This document shows, piece after piece, positions 46,160 through 55,086 of a stretch of DNA of 58,055 bases (its first letter is position 1; every line of letters begins with the position of its first letter). The translations under genes and the position numbers were made by a program. The stretch comes from a candidate division WOR-3 bacterium (lineage in GTDB: Bacteria; Hydrothermota; Tepidihabitantia; Tepidihabitantales; CAIPLT01), in contig JAOABV010000002.1 of the NCBI GenBank assembly GCA_026418155.1, positions 11,493-69,547 of the forward strand. Reading direction: 5' to 3'. Under the pieces are notes generated by a model, which saw only the letters and a list, made by a program, of their open reading frames with translations, made no database searches and was not told where the DNA came from.

Positions 46160-48058
46160 TCATCTTTTCATTTGCACATCTTGTTTAATTTGTTGAATAA
46201 TATTCTCCAAATTACTGCTACCTAAATCGCCTTGATGTCTTTTTCTTAAGGAGACCGTATTATTTTCAACTTCCCGTTTACCGATAATTAGGATATACGG
46301 TATTTTTTCGCGTTCCGCTTCACCAATTTTATAACTTATTTTTTCATTTTGATAATTACTAATAACTCTAATATTATGTTCTTTCAGTTGCCGAACAACT
46401 TCTTGAGCATAATCAATCTCTTTTTCCGTAATGGTCAGAACAGAAACTTGGTAAGGACTAAGCCATACTGGTAATGCACCGGCATAATGTTCAATTAAAA
46501 TTCCTAAAAAGCGTTCTAATGCACCTAAAATTGCCCGATGAATCATAAAAGGTGTGTGATGACGACCATCTGCGCCCATAAAATATATATTAAATCTCGA
46601 TGGCAGATTAAAATCGAATTGGATGGTGGGACATTGCCATTCCCGACCCAAACTGTCCAGTAATTTTATATCAATTTTAGGTGCATAGAAAGTTGCTTCG
46701 CCTTCCTTTTTAGTGTAACCAAGACCAGATTTATTCAAGGCTTTTATCAAAGCCTGCTCTGCCATTCGCCATTGTTCATCAGTGCCAACATATTTTTCAA
46801 TATGCTTGGGGTCACGTAAAGATAAATCAATATGAAAATCCTTAAATCCAAAATCTCCCATAATTTTTAAGGCGAGTTGTAGAGTTGAATAAATCTCATC
46901 TTCAATCTGTTCTGGTGTGCAAAAAATATGGGCATCATCTTGCGTAAAACCTCTTACTCGTAAAGCACCATGCATTACACCCGAGCGTTCATTGCGATAA
47001 ACTGTCCCCAATTCAGCATAACGAATCGGTAAATCACGATAACTGCGAACCTGGGACTGATAAATCAAAATATGACCTGGGCAGTTCATTGGTTTTAAGG
47101 CGTATTCTTCTTTTTCCACCATAAGCGTAAACATATTTTCCTTGTAATAAGAAAAATGTCCTGATTTCTCCCAAAGATGTCCCCGAGCAATATGTGGCGT
47201 ATAGATTATTTGATAACCGGATTTCTGATGTAAGTCAATCCAATATTCTTCAATAATTCTGCGGAGCATACCGCCTTTGGGTTGCCATAACATCAAACCC
47301 GGACCGAGTTCCTCCGAAAATAAGAAATAACCCAATTGAGGACCTAATTTTCGATGGTCTCGTAGTTTTGCATCTTCCAATTTTTTCAAATAGACATCAA
47401 GTTCTTCTTGAGTAGGAAACGAAATGCCATAAATCCGTTGAAGCATTGGGTTATGTTCATCGCCTTTCCAATAAGCACCAGCAACTGATAACAACTTAAA
47501 TGCTTGAATAAATCTTGTATTCGGAAGATGAGGACCTAAGCATAAATCTCGAAAACCATTCTGGTCATAAACTGAAATCTGCTCATCGGTAATCTCACTG
47601 ATGATTTCAAGTTTATAAGGTTCCTTATGTTCTTGGAAATATTCTATCGCTTCTTGTCGCGAGAGAAAGTTGTGTTTTATAACAAGATGCTTCTCAACCA
47701 GTTCACGCATCTTATGTTCAATCTTTAATAAATCTTCATCCGTAAAAGTAAACTGGGCGTCAAAATCATAATAGAAACCCTGTTCAATTGCCGGACCTAT
47801 CGCTAATTTTACATCTGGATATAACAACTTAACTGCATGAGCCAGAAGATGCGCAGAAGAATGCCAGAAAATTTCTTTACCTTCGGGAGAATCAAAATAG
47901 ATTGGACTAACTTCGCAATCCGCTTCAAGTTTATAGGATAAATCAACAATTTTACCGTCAACTTTTGCGGCCAATGCTTTCGGATCCGCCAGTATGTCCG
48001 CAACCGTCTTTTCCGTATTTAAGGATAATATTTTATTGCCAATTTTCGCTTTAATCAT
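46160..48058 (-). CDS. thrS: Threonyl-tRNA synthetase
   Basis: 632 aa. TGS domain (1-60), editing domain with HxxxH zinc/active site (H66, H70, H74 in WHSSAHLLAHAVK), catalytic core with MNCPGH (zinc-ligand Cys), motif 2 around YRNERSGVMHGALRVRGFTQDD, motif 3 FMIHRAILGALERFLG, and an anticodon-binding domain from about 535 (LPVWLSPYQVSVLTITEKE). Heads the conserved infC-rpmI-rplT-pheS run. The 145-base gap to infC holds short direct repeats (GCTAATAGC) and may contain the infC leader. Confidence 0.97.
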   Translation of the reverse strand: MIKAKIGNKILSLNTEKTVADILADPKALAAKVDGKIVDLSYKLEADCEVSPIYFDSPEGKEIFWHSSAHLLAHAVKLLYPDVKLAIGPAIEQGFYYDFDAQFTFTDEDLLKIEHKMRELVEKHLVIKHNFLSRQEAIEYFQEHKEPYKLEIISEITDEQISVYDQNGFRDLCLGPHLPNTRFIQAFKLLSVAGAYWKGDEHNPMLQRIYGISFPTQEELDVYLKKLEDAKLRDHRKLGPQLGYFLFSEELGPGLMLWQPKGGMLRRIIEEYWIDLHQKSGYQIIYTPHIARGHLWEKSGHFSYYKENMFTLMVEKEEYALKPMNCPGHILIYQSQVRSYRDLPIRYAELGTVYRNERSGVMHGALRVRGFTQDDAHIFCTPEQIEDEIYSTLQLALKIMGDFGFKDFHIDLSLRDPKHIEKYVGTDEQWRMAEQALIKALNKSGLGYTKKEGEATFYAPKIDIKLLDSLGREWQCPTIQFDFNLPSRFNIYFMGADGRHHTPFMIHRAILGALERFLGILIEHYAGALPVWLSPYQVSVLTITEKEIDYAQEVVRQLKEHNIRVISNYQNEKISYKIGEAEREKIPYILIIGKREVENNTVSLRKRHQGDLGSSNLENIIQQIKQDVQMKR

Positions 48059-48153
48059 ATTTCATATCACGAATTAAGGCGCTTAAGTCTAAAAATAAAA
48101 GAAAATTTGCCACGATTTCTTGCTTTCTTAAAAACATTTATATAATGAACATC

Positions 48154-48182
48154 ATAATAATAATAATTTCTTAAAATGTCAA
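48154..48182 (-). promoter_or_regulatory. Putative promoter of the thrS-infC operon
   Basis: Minus strand: perfect -35 TTGACA (48177-48182), 17-base spacer, -10 TATTAT (48154-48159, five of six). It predicts a leader of roughly 90 bases before the thrS ATG, long enough for a regulatory structure; no T-box signature was recognised. Confidence 0.6.
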
Positions 48183-48340
48183 CAGCAAATTTTAGCAGTA
48201 ATATAAAACTTCCACAAACTCCATCTGTTTTGCTCTCGGTTGTTTTTAATAAAGAGATATCGAAAGATTCTCCGCATCTTTGTGTTTCACAAGCAAGTTT
48301 TCAACTGGAGCGTTTCTTTGGTCGGTTAACTAATTAATTG

Positions 48341-49795
48341 TTAACTAATTAATTTTTGATATAAATTTAAATACTCTTTAGCCGATTTTGTCCAGGAAAA
48401 ATCCTCTTGCATTCCTTGTCGAACTATCTTATACCATTTTCTTTTATTTCGAAACAAAGTCAGTGCCTGATTGATTTTATCTAAGAATGCTTTGATATTA
48501 TATTCACTGAACAAAAAACCGTTGCCATTTTCTGGATTTTCGCTAATATCTCTAATTGTATCTTTTAAGCCACCGGTTTTGAAAGCAATCGGAATTGCAC
48601 CATATCGTAGCGCAATCATTTGGGTTAATCCGCACGGCTCGTATTGAGACGGAATCAAGAAGAAATCAGACCCAGCATAAATTCTATGTGCCAACTGTTC
48701 ATCAAATGCTAAAATGACACTTAAATGGTCCGGAAACTTGGTTTTGAGTTCTAAAAGGTTTTTCTCGTATTGTTTATCACCTTTACCTAAGATTATAATA
48801 TTGACACCAAGATTAATCATTGGTTCAATTGTGGAAATAATTAAATCAATTCCTTTCTGTTGGGCCAAACGAGTAATGACTCCAGCTAACGGAGCAGAAG
48901 GATTTTTTAAGTTTAGTTCTGTATATAATTTTTGCTTTATTTCCGTCTTGCGCGTCAGATTGGTTATATCGAAATTAGGGTTAATCATCTTATCCGAACG
49001 CGGGTCCCAGACCTCGTAATCAATACCATTAAGAATACCAAGCAATTTATCGCGACGTTCTCGTAATACACCATCGAGACCGAATCCTTTTTCCGGTTTT
49101 TGAATTTCTTCTCCATATGTCGGACTAACCGTAGTGATGAAGTCAGAATATACAATACCTGCTTTGAGAAAATTAACTTTGCCATAATATTCGATACCTT
49201 GGGGTGAAAACACATCATCAGGAACATCCAACAATGTAAAAACCTCGGCAGAGAAAATCCCTTGATAACCAAGATTATGAATCGTAAAAACTGATTTTGT
49301 TGATGGAAACTGCTGAGCGTGAACTGTTCTTTTAAGCAATAAAGGAATTAAACTTGATTGCCAGTCATGACAGTGAACTATATCTGGTTTTATTTGTAAA
49401 CTATGAAGCGCAACTAATACCGATTTGGAAAAAAGAATAAAGCGCTGTGCATTATCTGGATAATCTCCTTTTTCATCGCCATAAAGGAATGGCCGGTCAA
49501 AAAAATCGTCACAGCCGATAAAAATAAATTTGAGTTGATTGTTTGCCTCTTTATCGGCATCAGATTTAGTATAAAGATGTATCTGTTTATTTTCATTACC
49601 AAGATTAACCGACAGAACCTGTCCAATTTTTTGCATCTCATAATTTCTAACCATCTGATAATATGGCGAAAAGACAATTATCTGAAGATTGTTTTGAATT
49701 TGACAAAGAACCTTAGGTAAAGCACCAATGACATCAGCCAAACCGCCGGTCTTAGAAAATGGCGCCACTTCTGAAGCAACAAAAGATATAATCAT
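48341..49795 (-). CDS. glgA: Glycogen (starch) synthase, ADP-glucose type
   Basis: GT5 enzyme that extends alpha-1,4-glucan from ADP-glucose. 484 aa with K15 in SKTGGLADVIGALPK, DIVHCHDWQSSL, TIHNLGYQG, and the C-terminal donor site YEPCGLTQMIALRYGAIP with EPCG. Length is normal. galT follows the same direction 358 bases upstream; no glgC or branching enzyme is in the window. Confidence 0.95.
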   Translation of the reverse strand: MIISFVASEVAPFSKTGGLADVIGALPKVLCQIQNNLQIIVFSPYYQMVRNYEMQKIGQVLSVNLGNENKQIHLYTKSDADKEANNQLKFIFIGCDDFFDRPFLYGDEKGDYPDNAQRFILFSKSVLVALHSLQIKPDIVHCHDWQSSLIPLLLKRTVHAQQFPSTKSVFTIHNLGYQGIFSAEVFTLLDVPDDVFSPQGIEYYGKVNFLKAGIVYSDFITTVSPTYGEEIQKPEKGFGLDGVLRERRDKLLGILNGIDYEVWDPRSDKMINPNFDITNLTRKTEIKQKLYTELNLKNPSAPLAGVITRLAQQKGIDLIISTIEPMINLGVNIIILGKGDKQYEKNLLELKTKFPDHLSVILAFDEQLAHRIYAGSDFFLIPSQYEPCGLTQMIALRYGAIPIAFKTGGLKDTIRDISENPENGNGFLFSEYNIKAFLDKINQALTLFRNKRKWYKIVRQGMQEDFSWTKSAKEYLNLYQKLIS

Positions 49796-49845
49796 CTTCT
49801 ATTTCCATAAATATCACTTAAACATAGTAATTATTTATACAGCCT

Positions 49846-50153
49846 CAAAAGATACCTCAACTTTTTCGGTATCAAAAGATAACTCATCTTTTAACTTTTT
49901 ATCTGTGTCAGATTATTGTTTAAACTTAACACCTTGATACAAATAAATTATATTATGTTGTCATATAAGATTTTCTCATCTTTTTCCGTATTAAGATATT
50001 GTCATATTTTAACTTTTTATTTGTTTTACAACACTGTTTAAATCTAACACTCTGATACAAATAAATTAGACATAGCGGTCCTTATAAGATATCTTAATGT
50101 ATCAAAAGACAATTTATATTTAACTTTTTATCCGTATCAGGCACTGCTTAAAC
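49846..50153. repeat. Tandem array of ~115-bp repeats between galT and glgA
   Basis: Three diverged copies. Equivalent blocks TAACTTTTTAT start near 49892, 50010 and 50121 (spacing 118 and 111). Other shared blocks are ACTGTTTAAA or ACTGCTTAAA, CTAACACTCTGATAC and ACAAATAAATTA. The last, partial copy runs up to the galT stop. Not obviously related to the MITE-like family; no spacers of the CRISPR type. Nothing else in this gap. Confidence 0.75.
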
Positions 50154-51167
50154 TTAACAATTAGTTTTAGATTCACATTCTTTTAAGTATCGCGCGGCAT
50201 CTTCGGGTGGTGTCGTATTAATGTAAAATCCACTGCCAACTTCAAACCCAGCAATTTTAGTAAGTTTGGGAATAAATTCAATGTGAAAATGATAATGTTC
50301 CAGGCAAGGCGAATCCAATGGTGCGGTATGGATAAAGAAATTATAGTCAGGTGAAGATAAAACTTTATTAATTCTCGTTACCAGGTCTTTGAGAACGATG
50401 CTCAAGTCATAGACTTCATTATCATTTAAATCAAAGAATGATGTAAAATGGCGTTTGGAAATAATCCAGGTTTCAAAGGGAAATCGCGCCGCAAAAGGTT
50501 CAAATGAGATAAAATCATTAGTTTCTCTCACAACCCGTTTGTCATCTTCTAATTCTTGTTTAATAATATCACAAAAAATACACCGTTCCTTAAAATCAAA
50601 ATATTGACGTGCACCATCGATTTCTTCTTTGACATGTTTCGGAATAATCGGCATCGCGATTAATTGAGAATGAGGATGGCTCAAAGAAGCCCCGGCTGAG
50701 GCACCGTGATTTTTGAAAATCATAATATAACGAAATCGTTTATCATTGGCTAAATCGATTACTCGGGCTTTATATGCAAAGATAAAATCAGCAATTGCCT
50801 TATCATCAAAATTATCCAAACTCAATGAATGTTCTGGAGTTTCAATGATTACTTCATGAGCACCAACTCCTGCCATTCGGTCATAGATTCCTTCGCCTTG
50901 TCGTTTTAACGGGTTCTGGATAATAAGTGCGGGAAATTTATTAGGAATCACTCTAACTCTCCAGCCAGGGGCATTGGCTGAGGTTCCACTTTCTCGTATG
51001 GCAAATATTTCTGGTGGCGTCTTATCTTCATTTCCCGGACAGAAAGGACATATGCTATTTTCTTTGATCGGCTCGCGATTAGGCTGATAATCCGAAGGCC
51101 GAGCAGCACGTTCTGAAGCAATTATAATCCATCGACCAACTACCGGGTCTTTTCTTAATTCGGGCAT
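50154..51167 (-). CDS. galT: Galactose-1-phosphate uridylyltransferase
   Basis: HIT-superfamily enzyme, 337 aa, exchanging UMP between UDP-glucose and galactose-1-phosphate. The nucleophile is H166 in HPHSQ (164-168). Zinc ligands include C40 and C43 in SICPFCPGNEDKTPPE and probably H113 and H164. A second HIT-like half with IISKRHFTSFFDLNDNE and LDSPCLEHYHFHIEF completes it. Relatives include ADP-glucose phosphorylases; beside glgA such a role is possible. Confidence 0.92.
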   Translation of the reverse strand: MPELRKDPVVGRWIIIASERAARPSDYQPNREPIKENSICPFCPGNEDKTPPEIFAIRESGTSANAPGWRVRVIPNKFPALIIQNPLKRQGEGIYDRMAGVGAHEVIIETPEHSLSLDNFDDKAIADFIFAYKARVIDLANDKRFRYIMIFKNHGASAGASLSHPHSQLIAMPIIPKHVKEEIDGARQYFDFKERCIFCDIIKQELEDDKRVVRETNDFISFEPFAARFPFETWIISKRHFTSFFDLNDNEVYDLSIVLKDLVTRINKVLSSPDYNFFIHTAPLDSPCLEHYHFHIEFIPKLTKIAGFEVGSGFYINTTPPEDAARYLKECESKTNC

Positions 51168-51320
51168 AAGATATTATGAAACCTCTGAATAAATCTTTTT
51201 AAGCATGAAAGCACAAACTCCTCTACTAATGGGTAATAAATTCCTAATAGTAAAATGTGCTTTCGCTTCTTTGTGATTTTTTAGTATTCTCTTAAATTTC
51301 ATCAAAAGAAAGATTTTATG

Positions 51321-53303
51321 CTATTTTTCTTCTTTTTCTATAGGTTCTTCAACTAAAAACCTTTCGATTGTATAATTTTTTCGCAATTCGGCGATAAAAT
51401 TTCTATATGTAAAGTCTTCTTTCTGTTGCCGAAGTTTTCGTTCGATTTTTTGTTTAACTTCCTCGAATGGTCGAGTGTAAGCCGACTTAACTTCTTCAAC
51501 CTTGATTATTGTATAAGTTGTGTCATTAATTTTTATTGGTTGACTGATGCGTCCTGGTGATAGTTTGAAGGCGACATTCTCAATTTCTTTCGGCTTGGTG
51601 CCTTGGGAGAAAAATCCCATATCGCCACCATTCCATTTTGTCGGTGCAATAGAGAAATTGCGGGCAATAGAATCAAAACTTGCTTTATTATCAATGATGA
51701 GTTTTCTCAGTCTGATTGCTGTAGTTTCATCTTTAACCGTTATCTCTCGGGCGCGAACTTGTTTGGGAACCTGATAATCTTTAATCGTCTTTTTGTAATC
51801 ATCTTTTAGTTCTTGGTCTGTGACGATAATTTTATCGGTAACTTCTTGTTTACGCACATCTCTTATCAGCATACTTCGCTTAGTCTCCTCCACTGGCGCA
51901 AAGACATTATTGCGCAACCAAAACTTCTGTTTTTCAAAATAGGTCAAAAGCGCTCTTTCTAATATTAATTGGTCTAACATTCGTCTTTTGCCTTCAGGAG
52001 TTTCAAAATCAGACCGATAAAACGGCGGAATTTTGGCAATCTGTTCATCGATATCCTGTTTTAAGATTGGTTTATCGTCAATTAAGGCAAAAGTATCGCG
52101 GTTGTCTTTAATTGCTTGTTCATCAATTATAATCTGATGGTTTTTTTTAAGATTTTCGGTAAAATTCCGATAGGTTTCATCAAGTTTTTGACTTCTTAAT
52201 CGTCCTTCAATCTCTGCGGACACTTCTTTATAAGTTCTAATTTTTTGCGGTTTTTTATCCTCAATCTTTAGTATTACATAGCCAGCTTTAGTTTCAGAAT
52301 AGATTGGTTGGCTTATCTCACCAATTTTTGCCTTAAAGGCAAAATCATCAATTTCTTTGGGATATGTGTTGCGCCGGAAATATCCCAAATCTCCACCATT
52401 ACTCTTGGTTGGCGATAATGAGATTTCTTGAGCCACAGAGTCAAAAGGCAATTTCTGTGTGGTAAGCATCATGTAAATAGAATCGGCTTGGCTTTTGGTC
52501 TGAACTAATATTTCCCGCGCTCGAACTTGTTCTGGAGTAATAAATTCAGACCGATGTTTTTTATAAAATGCTTTTTTGTCACTTTCTTTAATTACAATTT
52601 TATTAACAATCTCATTCTGATACCATAACTGAAAGATTGCTCCATTTCGAAAATCTGACATCCGTTTCACGAAATCTTGTGCCTGGTCTAATCCATTATT
52701 AAGCGCTTTAAGATACAACAGATGCTCATCAATCATCTCGTTAAGCAATTGTTCTTTATCTTCAAATTTTTCATAACGACCGGGATTTCGGCTAACCCGT
52801 TCATCAAATTCCACTCGAGTAATCGGATAGCCATCGATTTTGGCAACTATTTCTTGATAATTTTTCTTAAAACACCGCTCAATGGCATCTAAGGCGTCCT
52901 GGGCATAAGTTGATTTTCGGTATTTAATGGCAACTTGTTCATACATCTGCGCTGATTCTAAATAGCGATTTTGCTTTTCGTAAACCAAACCCAGCCGATA
53001 ATAAATATCACCCAACCCTTTGTGTTTTGGAAACTTCTCAATGATTGATAAGTAAATACTTTCGGCTTTGGTTAGTTGGTTAAGTTTATCAAAATAAAGG
53101 TCACCTAATTCTAAAGCATACTGATACTGAAGTTGCTGATTTGAAGTATTAGCGTAATAGGTTAATAGATTTCGTTCAGCAGTATAAAAGTCGCCTTTAC
53201 CGTATAAGATATAGATTTCGTCAAGTTTAGTTGTTTGTTTTGCGCTAAAACTATATGTAACAAAAGATAATATAAGCATAATTGCTATTAAGAGATGCTT
53301 CAT
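51321..53303 (-). CDS. Periplasmic peptidyl-prolyl isomerase with TPR region and two parvulin domains
   Basis: 660 aa. Signal peptide 1-20 (LILSFVTYSFSA). TPR-like helices about 24-145 (YRLGLVYEKQNRYLESAQMY). A SurA-like helical segment follows, then parvulin domains at about 258-350 (RAREILVQ, SPTKSNGGDLGYFRRNTYPKE) and about 520-610 (RAREITVK, PTKWNGGDMGFFSQGTKPKE). SurA/PpiC proteins escort outer-membrane proteins, so this may serve the PorV-like protein encoded nearby. AAAGGAG before the ATG. Fusion of TPR with two PPIase domains is larger than E. coli SurA (428 aa). Confidence 0.9.
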   Translation of the reverse strand: MKHLLIAIMLILSFVTYSFSAKQTTKLDEIYILYGKGDFYTAERNLLTYYANTSNQQLQYQYALELGDLYFDKLNQLTKAESIYLSIIEKFPKHKGLGDIYYRLGLVYEKQNRYLESAQMYEQVAIKYRKSTYAQDALDAIERCFKKNYQEIVAKIDGYPITRVEFDERVSRNPGRYEKFEDKEQLLNEMIDEHLLYLKALNNGLDQAQDFVKRMSDFRNGAIFQLWYQNEIVNKIVIKESDKKAFYKKHRSEFITPEQVRAREILVQTKSQADSIYMMLTTQKLPFDSVAQEISLSPTKSNGGDLGYFRRNTYPKEIDDFAFKAKIGEISQPIYSETKAGYVILKIEDKKPQKIRTYKEVSAEIEGRLRSQKLDETYRNFTENLKKNHQIIIDEQAIKDNRDTFALIDDKPILKQDIDEQIAKIPPFYRSDFETPEGKRRMLDQLILERALLTYFEKQKFWLRNNVFAPVEETKRSMLIRDVRKQEVTDKIIVTDQELKDDYKKTIKDYQVPKQVRAREITVKDETTAIRLRKLIIDNKASFDSIARNFSIAPTKWNGGDMGFFSQGTKPKEIENVAFKLSPGRISQPIKINDTTYTIIKVEEVKSAYTRPFEEVKQKIERKLRQQKEDFTYRNFIAELRKNYTIERFLVEEPIEKEEK

Positions 53304-53490
53304 ACTATGACTCCTTTCTAACTCATACTTAAGAGTCTTAATGAATTAGAATAATCATCTTTTAAAAAGTTGATACTTATGTTTAATATGCTTATCTTTA
53401 ATTTACCAGAATTCCTACAAAAATTGACAATATCTCTATTAATACTGCTTGTTAGTTCAGAGTGACTACAAAGTAGTATTATCAAGGTGT

Positions 53491-54084
53491 TCATCTTAAA
53501 AGTAATGCGCTTATTTGCATTACCGCACCGGATAAGATTGGTATAACAACATTATCATTGACTTCGACGGGCAATGCTTCGACTAAGGTTGCAGTAAAAG
53601 CACCGATAATTCCGACCGGTAGCGATAAATTCTTATAAGGTAATCGTGATAAGATATAAGCAATCAAAAGACAACTTACCAAACAAGCCAAAGTGCCGGC
53701 CACGGTCTTTCGAAATAATCGCGTTTTACCAAATCTAAGACCGAATAATGCTGCAACGGTATCACCGATAACTAAAAATGAGATTGCCGCCATATAGACA
53801 CCGGGATCAGGAAATATTAATATCGCAACCAAAGAGGCTAACAACAAATAACTACCACCGGTTAAAGAATGTAATTCGCTTCTCCGTAGCAGTTGGCCAA
53901 ACAAAAGGAGAAACATCTTTTTGATTGAGCCGATATGTAAACGGATATAATCAATCATAATAAAAATTAAGGTTACCAATGCTAATGTTATGATACTTAT
54001 TTTGCGGGGCAAGAAATAGTAGAGAATAGGTATTAAGAGGGCAATAAGATGAACCAGTTTTCGTGAAATCTCGCTCTTTAGAAT
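53491..54084 (-). CDS. CTP-dependent lipid kinase-like membrane protein (SEC59/DGK1/VTE5), probable AUU start
   Basis: About 197 aa, five or six TM helices. FLVIGDTVAALFGLRFGKTR with KTVAGTLAC (the GD...GK and KT-GT blocks) fits the dolichol/phytol/diacylglycerol kinase-like family. Starting at an internal TTG would lose the first helix and the family's RKLVH motif. Reading upstream restores ISRKLVHLIALLIPILYYF. The only frame-consistent start after TAG is ATT at 54082-54084, with GGAGG at 54091-54095, six bases away. It overlaps the stop of the PorV-like gene by seven bases. Kinase activity is inferred. Confidence 0.75.
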   Translation of the reverse strand: MLKSEISRKLVHLIALLIPILYYFLPRKISIITLALVTLIFIMIDYIRLHIGSIKKMFLLLFGQLLRRSELHSLTGGSYLLLASLVAILIFPDPGVYMAAISFLVIGDTVAALFGLRFGKTRLFRKTVAGTLACLVSCLLIAYILSRLPYKNLSLPVGIIGAFTATLVEALPVEVNDNVVIPILSGAVMQISALLLR

Positions 54085-55055
54085 CTAATACCTCCACTGA
54101 ATTTTTGACTTGCGCCCAAATCTTCTTGATAATATTCTTTAACATAAGCGTAATCAACAAAAATCTTCTTATAATTCAGGCCTAAACCGACTGTGAAGTT
54201 TTGGTGATAAAATCCCAGGCGAAATGCCAAAGTATTTTTATAGACATATTCCGCACCCAGATTAGTATTAAAATTGAGTTTATCCATATCGCCTTCTAAT
54301 TCCGAACTCAGTAATATGTTGGAATTATTTAAGTTAAAAGTCTTACTGAAACCAAATGCTAAATGAGGAACGATTATTTCGCGAGTCTTATTATTCCAGA
54401 ATATCAGTGAATGCGTTATATCTGTGATGCGTAATCCTAATTGCCATTCTTGCGGTAAAAGTCTCGTCGCCCCGAAGTCTAATCCAATTCCCCAACCTGT
54501 CCCAATTCCTAAGTTGCGATAAAAGAACTTAAAATTCGTTCCCAGATGAAAGTTATTAATTATCATCCGAGCATAATTAAGATAGAATGTCCAATCTGCA
54601 GCATTAATTGTCCGGTCAATCTCTGGTCGATTGTATTCACTGGGTGGTTGATTAGCATCTGGTAACTTCGTGATTTTAATGTCAGGGATTCGGTTAAACA
54701 AAACTGCTCCACCAAATGCTTGATTACGAGACTGAGAAGCAATAAATGAGAGAAAATTATGTTGGATAATTCCGCTGAAAATCTTTGAATGGAGAAAAAG
54801 AATTTGTCGCGAATCTAACAAAACGCCGCAGGATGGATTGTAATAAATTGCCGAAGCATCGTTAACACACGCCACATAAGCACCGCCTAACCCTAAAGCC
54901 CGGGCTGAAGCACCAAATGACTGAAAATCACCAGCATAATGAGTTGCCAAACTACAATTACCAAGTAGCACAAAAAGTACTAAACCAATCCATGACCAGT
55001 AAAAAGAGTTTTGTTTTAATTTTTGCACAGTATAATCAAAATATCTCAATGGCAT
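54078..55055 (-). CDS. PorV/PorQ-family outer-membrane beta-barrel protein
   Basis: 325 aa. A hydrophobic signal (about 18-37) is preceded by a 17-residue basic start. ASARALGLGGAYVACVNDASAIYYNPS at about 49-75 is the signature of PorV/PorQ/UPF0164 proteins. Alternating amphipathic strands follow, with a C-terminal strand KFSGGIRF ending in Phe as outer-membrane barrels do. In type IX-secreting bacteria PorV carries cargo to the surface anchor; here the role is inferred. Followed by the overlapping membrane kinase-like gene and preceded by a secreted NHL protein. Confidence 0.85.
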   Translation of the reverse strand: MPLRYFDYTVQKLKQNSFYWSWIGLVLFVLLGNCSLATHYAGDFQSFGASARALGLGGAYVACVNDASAIYYNPSCGVLLDSRQILFLHSKIFSGIIQHNFLSFIASQSRNQAFGGAVLFNRIPDIKITKLPDANQPPSEYNRPEIDRTINAADWTFYLNYARMIINNFHLGTNFKFFYRNLGIGTGWGIGLDFGATRLLPQEWQLGLRITDITHSLIFWNNKTREIIVPHLAFGFSKTFNLNNSNILLSSELEGDMDKLNFNTNLGAEYVYKNTLAFRLGFYHQNFTVGLGLNYKKIFVDYAYVKEYYQEDLGASQKFSGGIRF

Positions 55056-55086
55056 ATTCTATTTCAAAACTTATAAAGATAACACA

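Noticed and set aside
48059-48340. T-box or tRNA-like leader before thrS
   Set aside because: A promoter and a leader of about 90 bases are visible, but no T-box consensus or tRNA cloverleaf could be found by eye.
49846-50153. CRISPR array
   Set aside because: The repeats are long, diverged and contiguous with no unique spacers, and no cas genes are present. The same holds for 57920-58022.
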